A stretch of DNA of 64,000 nucleotides from Nonomuraea turcica (GTDB lineage Bacteria > Actinomycetota > Actinomycetes > Streptosporangiales > Streptosporangiaceae). The position numbers and the translations under genes were made by a program. The notes below the pieces were generated by a model, which saw only the letters and a program-made list of their open reading frames with translations, was not told where the DNA came from and did no database searches. Below, in pieces: positions 8,873 to 17,900 of the stretch. The stretch is taken from assembly GCF_030718205.1 (NCBI RefSeq), contig NZ_JAUZQF010000015.1, positions 186,001 to 250,000 of the forward strand. Reading direction: 5' to 3'. Position 1 is the first letter of the stretch. The number at the start of each line of letters is the position of its first letter.

Positions 8873-10213
8873 CTAGGTCAGCGGCAGGCGGGCGGTGACC
8901 ACGGCGCCGCCGAGGGGCGGGCCGTTGCGGGCCGAGACGAAACCGCCGTGCGCGATGACCACCTCCCGCACGATCGACAGGCCCAGTCCCGCGCCGGGCG
9001 CCGCGCCACTGCGGGCGTCGTCGCCTCTGGTGAAACGGGCGAACGCCGCGTCGAGCAGGCCGTCGGGGAAGCCGGGCCCATCGTCGGCGACCTCCACCGT
9101 GGCCGACTCGCGCTCGCCCGTGACCCGGATCCGCACCGTGCCCGCCCCGGCGGCCGCGCTGTTGCGGGCCAGGTTGGCGAGGACCTGCCGGAGCCGCTCG
9201 GGGTCGGCGTTCACCACGACGGGCTCGCCGGAGGCCTCGATGCGCAGGCCGAGCGCGGGCCCGAGACGACGCGCCTCGGCGGCGGCCAGGTCGAGCAGAT
9301 CCACGGCCTCGGTGCGGACGACGAGCGCGCCCGTCCGGGCCCGCGCCAGCAGCAGCAAGTCGTCGGCCAGCCGCGACAGCCGGTCCGCCTCGCCGAGCGC
9401 GGCCCGCAGCGACTGCTCGACCTCGCGGTCGTCGCCGATGGCGTCGAGTGCCAGCTCCAGCTCGCCCCGCAGCACCGCGAGAGGCGTGCGCAGCTCGTGG
9501 CTGGCGTCGTCCACGAACGCCCGCTCGCGCTCGGCCGCGACGCCGAGCCGGGCCAGCATGTCGTTGAGGGTGCGGGCGAGCCGGGCGATCTCGTCGTCCC
9601 CCGGCACAGCGGGCAGGCTGCTGCCGCTCTCCAGCGACGAGATGATGGCGGCCTCGCGGGTCAGGGCGTCGACGGGCCGCAGCGCCGCACGCACGACCGC
9701 CCAGGCGCCGATGGCCAGCGCGCCTACCAGCAGGGGCGCGGCGATGAAGAGCACCAGCGCCAACCGGTCGCGGGCGGTGTGGACGGGCTCGGCCGACACC
9801 GCGACCGCCAGCACGCCGGAGCTGATGCGCTCGGTCAGCACCCGGACGGAGATCGGCTCGCCGTTCTCCCCGACCGGCAGCGACCGCGTGGCCAGCGTCC
9901 CGTCCACGGCCTGGCGGACCTGTTCGGGGGTAAGCAGCCGCCGCTCCCGCAGCGCGGCGGAGCCGGCCAGCACGCCGCCGTCCGGGCCATATAGCTGGGC
10001 CATCGGGTCGTCGGTCAGCGCGACGGCGTCGCCGACCTCGAGTGCCACGGCCAGGTCGCCGGCGCGGGCGGTCAGCCCGGCGTCGATGGCGGCCCAGAGC
10101 TGGCGGTCGAGTGCGGTGTACAGGAGGGCGAGGCAGACGGCGAGCACGCAGGCGGCCCCCGCCGCGGTGACGAGGGTCACGCGGGCCCGCATCGAGGCTG
10201 GTAGCAGCCGCAC
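8873..10213 (-). CDS. Two-component sensor histidine kinase (HAMP-HisKA-HATPase)
   Basis: From the GTG at 10213 the kinase is 446 residues. A first membrane helix (about 12-32) and a periplasmic sensor region of roughly 110 residues precede a second helix (about 145-165). HAMP follows, then the HisKA phospho-acceptor (DDASHELRTPLAVL). The ATPase motifs are N box NLARNSAAA, G1 VADDGPGFPDG and G2 GAGLGLSIV. The frame extends to 10342 but that overlaps the divergent protease gene, so the later start is preferred. Its partner is the response regulator at 11180. The protease, FtsH and DUF1003 neighbours suggest cell-envelope stress sensing. Confidence 0.92.
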   Translation of the reverse strand: MRLLPASMRARVTLVTAAGAACVLAVCLALLYTALDRQLWAAIDAGLTARAGDLAVALEVGDAVALTDDPMAQLYGPDGGVLAGSAALRERRLLTPEQVRQAVDGTLATRSLPVGENGEPISVRVLTERISSGVLAVAVSAEPVHTARDRLALVLFIAAPLLVGALAIGAWAVVRAALRPVDALTREAAIISSLESGSSLPAVPGDDEIARLARTLNDMLARLGVAAERERAFVDDASHELRTPLAVLRGELELALDAIGDDREVEQSLRAALGEADRLSRLADDLLLLARARTGALVVRTEAVDLLDLAAAEARRLGPALGLRIEASGEPVVVNADPERLRQVLANLARNSAAAGAGTVRIRVTGERESATVEVADDGPGFPDGLLDAAFARFTRGDDARSGAAPGAGLGLSIVREVVIAHGGFVSARNGPPLGGAVVTARLPLT

Positions 10214-10254
10214 GTGCACAGCCTGGCACAATCCGCCCGATCGGGCCGAGACGG

Positions 10255-10287
10255 CTCTCATCTGCCTCTCATCGACGGGCTCACATC
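10255..10287 (+). promoter_or_regulatory. Direct repeats, probable response-regulator box
   Basis: CTCTCATC at 10255-10262 is repeated exactly at 10266-10273 (11-base period), with a variant CTCACATC at 10280-10287. They lie in the 115-base region between the divergent kinase and protease genes, about 42-75 bases ahead of the protease ATG. Spacing of one helical turn fits an OmpR-family dimer. The likely reader is the regulator encoded at 11180. Confidence 0.5.
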
Positions 10288-10328
10288 CTGAAGTCACGAA
10301 GACCGGATCGTCACCCGAGGAGCCTGTC

Positions 10329-11159
<831 letters not shown>

Positions 11160-11179
11160 CGGACGTTTAGGGTGGAATC

Positions 11180-11854
11180 ATGAGGGTCCTGGTCGTGGAG
11201 GACGATCCCGGCATGTCCCGCATGCTGATCCGCGGACTGCGCCGCGAAGGCTACGCCGTCGACGCCGCGGGCAACGGCGAGGACGCGCTGTGGAGCGCCA
11301 CGGAGAACGACTACGACGCCGTCGTGCTCGACGCGATGATCCCCGCGCCCGACGGGTTCGAGGTGTGCCGGCGGATGCGCGCGGCGGGCCGCTGGGCCCC
11401 GGTGCTCATGCTCACCGCGCGCAACGCCGTGACCGACCGCGTCCGCGGCCTGGACTCTGGCGCCGACGACTACCTCACCAAACCGTTCGCGTTGTCGGAG
11501 CTGTACGCCCGGCTGCGGGCGCTGACCCGCCGCGACCCGCACGAGCGGCCGGCCGTGCTCCAGGTCGGGGATCTCATCCTCGACCCGGTCAGCCACGTGG
11601 TGCGGCGCGGCGAGTCGGCGATCATGTTGTCGCCGAAGGAGTTCGCGCTGCTGCACGAGTTCATGCGGCGGCCCGGCGAGGTGCTCAGCCGCACCCATCT
11701 GATCGAGCACGTCTGGGACTTCGCCTACGACGGCGGCTCGAACGTGGTGGACGTCTACGTCCGCTACCTGCGTGACAAGGTGGACCGGCCGTTCGGCCGC
11801 GACAACATCCAGACCGTGCGCGGCGCCGGCTACCGCCTCGACCCCGCAGTCTGA
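11180..11854 (+). CDS. OmpR/PhoB-family response regulator
   Basis: This is a 224-residue transcription factor. The receiver domain (1-115) has the acidic pocket VVEDD, phospho-acceptor Asp in VVLDAMIP, Thr in MLTARN and Lys in YLTKPF. The winged-helix DNA-binding domain (about 125-222) has LSPKEFALLHEFMRRPGEV and ends IQTVRGAGYRLDP. The cognate kinase is at 8873-10213. Their separation by a divergent protease gene, with 11-base direct repeats in between, implies autoregulation and control of the protease. It ends 40 bases before ftsH, which may be in the same transcript. Confidence 0.95.
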   Translation: MRVLVVEDDPGMSRMLIRGLRREGYAVDAAGNGEDALWSATENDYDAVVLDAMIPAPDGFEVCRRMRAAGRWAPVLMLTARNAVTDRVRGLDSGADDYLTKPFALSELYARLRALTRRDPHERPAVLQVGDLILDPVSHVVRRGESAIMLSPKEFALLHEFMRRPGEVLSRTHLIEHVWDFAYDGGSNVVDVYVRYLRDKVDRPFGRDNIQTVRGAGYRLDPAV

Positions 11855-11894
11855 GCTCTCCCTGACCGGCCCCGGCTTGTACAGGAGCTTCGCC

Positions 11895-13793
11895 ATGCCA
11901 GAAATCAATCGGCACCCACTGGTGGGCCCGCCGCCGAAGCCCGCGCGCACTCCCGCCCCGCCGTCCACGCCGCCGCCGCGGCCACCGCAATGGCGCGGCT
12001 GGTGGTTCGTGCTCGCCCTCCTGCTCTTCGCGTTGTTCTTCTTCGGCCCCGCCATAGGGACGGCGATGACGACCGAGAGCCTGCCGTATAGCACGATGCT
12101 CGCCAAAGTGGACGGCCACCAGGTCGCGACCGTGGCCGTCGGCAGCGACGGCGCCGTCACCGGCACGCTCACGAACGGCCGGCGCTTCACCACCCAGGCG
12201 CCGACCTGGGCGCTGACGACCGGCGACCTGTCCTCGCACCTGGAGGCGGCCAAGGTGGGGGTGTCGGCGTACGAGCAGACCGACACCCTCTACCAGCTGG
12301 TCGTCTCGCTGCTCCCGACGCTGCTGCTCCTCGGCGGCTTCTGGTGGCTCGGGCGGCGGGCACAGAGCCTGAGCGGGGGCATGAGCGGTCTGCTGCGTAC
12401 GAAGGCGCGCGTCGCCGACGCCGAGCGGCCGGACACCCGCTTCTCCGACGTCGCCGGGTACGAAGGCGTGAAACAGGAGATCATGGAGGTCGTCGACTAC
12501 CTGCAGAACCCGGGACGTTACGGGCTGGCGGGGGCGCGCGGCCCCCGGGGCGTGCTGCTGATGGGCCCGCCCGGCACCGGCAAGACGCTGCTGGCCCGCG
12601 CGGTGGCCGGCGAGGCCCGCGTGCCGTTCTACGCGGTGACCGGCAGCAGCTTCGTGGAGCTGTTCGTGGGGCTGGGCGCCTCGCGGGTGCGCGAGCTGTT
12701 CGACGAGGCCCGGCGGAGCGCCCCGTCGATCATCTTCATCGACGAGATCGACGCGATCGGCGCCCGCCGTACCATTGCCGGGGTGGGCGGGCACGACGAG
12801 CGCGAGCAGACGCTCAACCAGCTGCTGGCGGAAATGGACGGGTTCGCGGGCGACAGCTCGGTCGTCGTGCTGGCCAACACCAACCGCCCGGAGGCACTCG
12901 ACCCGGCGCTGCTGCGTCCCGGCCGGTTCGACAGGGAGATCCAGGTGCCGCTGCCGACCCTGGCCGACCGCACCCGCATCCTGGCCGTGCACGCGCGCGG
13001 CAAGCGGCTCGCCTTGGACGTGGACCTATCCGTCATCGCGCGGGCCACGCCCGGCTTCAGCGGCGCGGACCTGGCCAACCTGGTCAATGAGGCCGCGCTG
13101 CGCGCCGCCCGTGACGATCGTGCGGAGATCCGGGCGGCCGACTTCGACGACGCCCGTGACCGGCTCGTCCTCGGCCGCCGCGACGAGAGCATCGCCCTAC
13201 TGCCGGAGGAGCGCGAGCGGGTGGCGGTGCACGAGAGCGGTCACGCCCTCGTCGCCGCGCTCTCCCCCACCGCCGACCCCGTCTCCAAGATCACTATCTT
13301 GCCGTCGGGCATGGCGCTCGGCGCCACCCACCAGATTCCCGAGGACGAGCGGCGCCTGTACACCGAGCAGCACCTGCACGACTCCCTCGCCGTCCGCCTC
13401 GGCGGGCGGGCGGCGGAGCTGCTGGTCTTCGGCGAGGCCTCGACGGGCGCGGGCAGCGACCTGGCCGGCGCGACCCAGCTGGCCGTACGCATGGTCCGCG
13501 AGTACGGCCTGTCCCCCGAGCTGGGCCCGGTCGCCTATCCGCCGGACCTGTCCGACCGCCCTTACGCGGAGGCCACCCAGCGGATCGTGGACCGCGAGGT
13601 CGCCCGCTTCCTGCGCCTGGCCGAGCAGTACGCGCTCGACCTGCTCAGCCACCACCGGGACGCGCTGCACGACCTGGTCGAGCGGCTGCTGGCGGAGGAA
13701 ACGCTGGACGGGCACGTCGTGTACGACATCGCAGGCCCGTCCGCACCCACGGTGCACACGGCGGCGTCGGCCTCTTACAAGCGGATCTCGTAG
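11895..13793 (+). CDS. ftsH: FtsH-type membrane AAA+ zinc protease
   Basis: FtsH is an ATP-dependent protease that extracts and degrades membrane and regulatory proteins. It has 632 residues from the ATG at 11895, preceded by AGGAG. A Pro-rich N terminus, TM1 (about 34-55) and TM2 (about 137-155) bracket a short periplasmic domain. AAA motifs are Walker A GPPGTGKT (about 223), Walker B IIFIDEIDAIG and the SRH region RPGRFDREI. The zinc protease motif HESGH is near 446 with the third ligand in GSDLAGATQLA. The window lies outside the usual tilS-hpt-ftsH-folE neighbourhood, so this is probably a second, stress-linked copy rather than the housekeeping one. Confidence 0.93.
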   Translation: MPEINRHPLVGPPPKPARTPAPPSTPPPRPPQWRGWWFVLALLLFALFFFGPAIGTAMTTESLPYSTMLAKVDGHQVATVAVGSDGAVTGTLTNGRRFTTQAPTWALTTGDLSSHLEAAKVGVSAYEQTDTLYQLVVSLLPTLLLLGGFWWLGRRAQSLSGGMSGLLRTKARVADAERPDTRFSDVAGYEGVKQEIMEVVDYLQNPGRYGLAGARGPRGVLLMGPPGTGKTLLARAVAGEARVPFYAVTGSSFVELFVGLGASRVRELFDEARRSAPSIIFIDEIDAIGARRTIAGVGGHDEREQTLNQLLAEMDGFAGDSSVVVLANTNRPEALDPALLRPGRFDREIQVPLPTLADRTRILAVHARGKRLALDVDLSVIARATPGFSGADLANLVNEAALRAARDDRAEIRAADFDDARDRLVLGRRDESIALLPEERERVAVHESGHALVAALSPTADPVSKITILPSGMALGATHQIPEDERRLYTEQHLHDSLAVRLGGRAAELLVFGEASTGAGSDLAGATQLAVRMVREYGLSPELGPVAYPPDLSDRPYAEATQRIVDREVARFLRLAEQYALDLLSHHRDALHDLVERLLAEETLDGHVVYDIAGPSAPTVHTAASASYKRIS

Positions 13794-14821
13794 ACCACGT
13801 TGAACGGAGTTTCCGCGGCCCGCCGGAACCGGGAGAAACCCGCCTCCGCGATCAGTTCGCGCATCGCCGCCTCGCCGGCCTGCGCGCCCAGCGCGTAGCC
13901 GCCCGGCTGAGACAGAGCGTTGGGCACGCAGAGGAACGTGGAGCCGCTGTAATACAGGCGTCCCACCGGATTGAAGTTCTCCTCCACCTTGTCGGAGGCG
14001 TTCGGCTCCACCAGCAGCCACGTGCCGTCCGGAGCCAGCGCCTCCCGCACCCGGCGCGCGGCCGCGAGCGGGTCGCCCATGTCGTGCAGGCAGTCGAACA
14101 TGGTCACCAGGTCGTAGCCCGTCCCGGTGAAGGTCTGCGCCGTGGCCACCTCGAAGCTCACCCGGTCGTTGAGCCCGGCCTCCGCGGCCTTCTTGCGTGC
14201 CAGCGCGATCGAATCGGCGTGGTAGTCCGAGCCGGCGACCGTGACCCGCGGGTACGCCTCTGCCAGCAGCAGCGACGACGAGCCGAGACCACAGCCGAGG
14301 TCGGCCACGCGGCCTCCGGCGGTGAGCTTCTCGTCGACCCCGTCCATCGCCGGGATCCAGTGCGGGATCAGCTCGGCCGCATAGCCGGGCCGGAAGAACG
14401 CGTCACATCCGACGAAGACGTCCTCGTGGTGCTCGTGCCAGCCGAAGCCTTCACCGGTGCGGAACGCCTCGGTGATCCGCGGTTCGGCACGCAACATGCC
14501 CAGCGCGATCAGGAACGCGGCCGGCAGGTTGGGGCCGTTCGGGTCGGCCAGGCAGTACGCCTGCTCCTCGGTCAGCGAGAAGCGGCCGGTCTTGGGCTCG
14601 TAGCTGATGTACCCGCCAGCGGCCTGGCCGCGCAGCCACTCGGTGAGGTAACGCTGGTGGCACCCGGTGCGTTCGGCGAACTCCTCGGGCGTCGCGGGCC
14701 CCTCCGCGAGCGCCCGATAGAGACCGAGCCGCCGGCCGATCACGACGGAGCCGGCGGCTTCCGTCGCCGCCAGGTCGGCCACGAACCGGCCCAGAAACTC
14801 GTTCACCTTCTCCTGGTCCAT
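13775..14821 (-). CDS. SAM-dependent methyltransferase with N-terminal winged helix
   Basis: The protein has 348 residues. The N-terminal part (about 20-90) is a dimerisation/winged-helix module (RTGCHQRYLTEWLRGQAAGG). The C-terminal class I methyltransferase fold has the SAM loop VADLGCGLGSSSL near 172, an acidic strand end AGSDYHADS, and motif IV TMFDCLHDMGD. The overall shape is like Mycobacterium Rv2258c-type enzymes. A strong AAAGGAG precedes the ATG. It follows the NRPS genes on the same strand after 116 bases and may methylate the peptide product, although this family also occurs alone. Its 3' end overlaps the convergent ftsH end by 19 bases. Confidence 0.85.
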   Translation of the reverse strand: MDQEKVNEFLGRFVADLAATEAAGSVVIGRRLGLYRALAEGPATPEEFAERTGCHQRYLTEWLRGQAAGGYISYEPKTGRFSLTEEQAYCLADPNGPNLPAAFLIALGMLRAEPRITEAFRTGEGFGWHEHHEDVFVGCDAFFRPGYAAELIPHWIPAMDGVDEKLTAGGRVADLGCGLGSSSLLLAEAYPRVTVAGSDYHADSIALARKKAAEAGLNDRVSFEVATAQTFTGTGYDLVTMFDCLHDMGDPLAAARRVREALAPDGTWLLVEPNASDKVEENFNPVGRLYYSGSTFLCVPNALSQPGGYALGAQAGEAAMRELIAEAGFSRFRRAAETPFNVVYEIRL

Positions 14822-14937
14822 AGCCGGTCTCCTTTCCCGAGGGACCGGCTCCTACCGGTGTCTCTCAGCAAAGACTCGGCCGTGGCCTTTCACGGCGCTC
14901 ACACGGAGGACGGCCTCGCTGTCGCGGTGGTGCGGCA

Positions 14938-17900
14938 TCAGGTGCGTACGCCGGCCAGCTCCCTGTCCGCCTCCTCCTGGACGCTGTCGAGGTCGTCGGC
15001 GATCTCGGCGCCCGCCACCGCGTCCGGCAGATCGTCCTCCATCCGCCGCAACGGCCGGTACCACAGGCCCAAGGCGCCCCACACCACCAAGAGGGCGCCC
15101 GTCACGGCGAGCAGCAGTCCGACGCCCCGGCCGGGGCCGACGCCGACGAAGTCTCCGACGACCGTGCCCGCCAGCGCCCCACCGGGCTCCAGCGACGGGC
15201 CGAACAGGTCGGACAGCAGTGGCGCGGTGAGGAAGGCCAGCGGCGTCATGGACACCGCCAGCATCTGATTGGTGGCCAGCACCCGGCCCTGCAGTTCCAG
15301 CCCCACCTTGAGCTGGATGAGCGACAACCAGTGCGTGTTCAGGATGCTGAGGAACAACCACGACAGGAGGCCGCCGAAGGCCGCCAGGGCGACCGACGGG
15401 CGCAGGCCGATCAGCAGGATGCCGAAGCCGAAGCCGCTGACGAAGCCGACCATCCCGATCGCCCGCCGCTCCGTGCCGCCCCAGAACACCATGACCAGCG
15501 CCCCGAGCACCGCGCCCAGCCCCTGGGCCGCGGTCACCGTGCCGACGGCCGCGACGTCCCCGAAGGACAGCACGGTGGGCACGGTGATCGCGAGCGCGAG
15601 CATGCCGAGGTAGTTCTCCACCACGAAGAACCCAATCATGATCATCAGCGGCCGCCGCCGGATGAGGAATCGCCAGCCGCCGGCCATGGCTTGCGTGAAC
15701 GTCTCCTCCAACCGGCGGAACAGCCGATCGGGGAAGCGCACCAGCAGCAGCGTCGACAGGCCGAGGACGAAGGTGGCGATGTTCACCGCCGCCACCCCGT
15801 GCACCCCGATCATGGTGATCAGCGCCGCCCCGGCCAGCGGGGCTATGAGCATGCCGAGGCCGGTGCCGAGGTTCGCGACCGCGTTGGCCTGCATGAGGTA
15901 CGGCTTGGGCACGAGCTGGGCCACCGCCGCCAGGTACGCGGGCCGGTGGAAGGCCGTCACCAGCGACAACACACCGGAGATGGCGCCGACCTGCCAGACC
16001 TCGAGCCGCCCGGCGATCAGCAGGGCCACCAGCGCGGCCGTCGCCACGGCGGACACCGCGTCGCAGGCCAGCATCACCAGCCGCCGGTCCACCCGGTCCG
16101 CCACCGCCCCGCCGAGCGGGGAGGCCAGCAGCGACGGCAGCGTGGCCAGCATCGAGACCAGCGCGTAGTCCGACACCCGGCCGCTCTCCTGGTAGGCCCA
16201 CACGCCCAGAGCGAACGAGGTCAGCGCGCTGCCCAGCAGCGACGCGGTCTGACCGACCGCCACGGTGTAGAAACGGCGCAGATCACTGCGGGCGCGCTCG
16301 CCGACCACCGCCACGTCGGCGACCGGCTCGGGCAGCCGGCCCGCCGCCCAGTCGGCGAGGTGGCCGTCGATCAGCTCGGCCAGGCGCGGCGCCTGGTGCT
16401 TGAGGAAGTAGTGGCCCGCGCGCGGGATCGTGGCCAGCTCCACGCGCTCGGCGAAGGCGCCCCACTCGCGGTATCGCTCCTGGTAGAGCTCGGTGGAGCG
16501 GTCGCGTTCGCCGATCACGCACAGCACCGGGGCGGCGAGCTTGCGCGCGCCCGCGGCGGCCAGCTCGCCACTGAACCACGCCTGCGCCTCCTCCACGTCG
16601 TGCCGCAGGCCACGCAGCATGATCGTGGTGTCGCCGGTGTCCTCGTCGAGGGCGCCGAGCGTACGCAGGAAGTCGCGTTGCGACCGGTCGGAGGACCACC
16701 TGTTGGCCGGGAACCTCCGGTTCCACCAGGCGGAGATCCGGCCGGGCAGCTGGGCGTCCGGGAAGCTGCCGCCGACGAACAACCCGGCGACGGGCACGCC
16801 TGACTCCTCCAGGCGCAGCGCCAGCTCGGTGGCGGCGGCCGCGCCCACGCAGTGGCCGTACAGGGCGACAGGACCGGTGCTCAGGGTGGACAGCTCGGCC
16901 ACGACCCGGTCGGTCAGCTCCGGCAGCGTGAGCATCGGCTCGTCGGGTCGGGCCGGGTCGTGGCCGGGCAGTTCGACGGCCAGGACGGCGGTGCCGGGAT
17001 GGCGGGCCGCCAGCTCGGTGGCGAGCGGCCCGTAGGCGGCGGCCGAGCCGCCGCCGTACGGCACGCACAGCACGGTACGGCTCGCCGTCGCGGGCCCGGC
17101 GAGCCGGTGCAGCAGCCCTGGCTCGGCGCCGTTGCCGGAGTCGAGATGGGCGGCCAGCTCGCGGATCGTCGGCCGGGTGAACAGGTCGATCACGCGCAGC
17201 GCCGGATCGATCTCCCTGACCGCGCGTACCGCCATGAACGAGTCGCCGCCGAGGGCGAAGAAGTCGTCGTCGACGCCCAGGTCATCGGTGCCGAGCACGC
17301 TCGCCCAGACCGCGGCGATCCGCACCTCGGCAGGCGTGCTCGGCGGGACCCGGTCGGCCGCCGCGGCCGCCTCCGGCATGGGCAGCGCCGCCCGGTCGAC
17401 CTTGCCGAGCGGCGTGAGCGGCAGGGTGTCCAGGACGACGATGGCCGGCGGCACCATGTACTCGGGCAGCCGTTCCCGCAGCCCGGCGCGAACCGCCGCG
17501 AGGTCGACGGTGGCGGGCGCGATCCACGCGGCGAGACGGCGGTTGTGCGCCTCGCCGATCGGCAGCACCGCCGCCTCCAGCACGCCCGGCTGGTCGTGCA
17601 GCGCGCTCTTGACCTCGCCCAGCTCCACCCGGAACCCGCGGATCTTCACCTGATCGTCGACCCGTCCCAGGAACTCGACCATGCCGTCGGCGTTGAGCCG
17701 TACCCGGTCGCCGGTCCGGTAGCACCGGGTGGTGCCGGTGACCGGGTCGGGCACGAAACGCTCGGCGGTCAGGTCGTCGCGGCCGAGATAGCCGCGAGCG
17801 AGGCTGGGGCCGCCGATCCACAGGTCGCCCGGCACGCCGGCGGGCAGCGGGCGGCCGGCCGGGTCGACGACGTAGCAGTCCACGTTCGCCAGCGGCCGGC

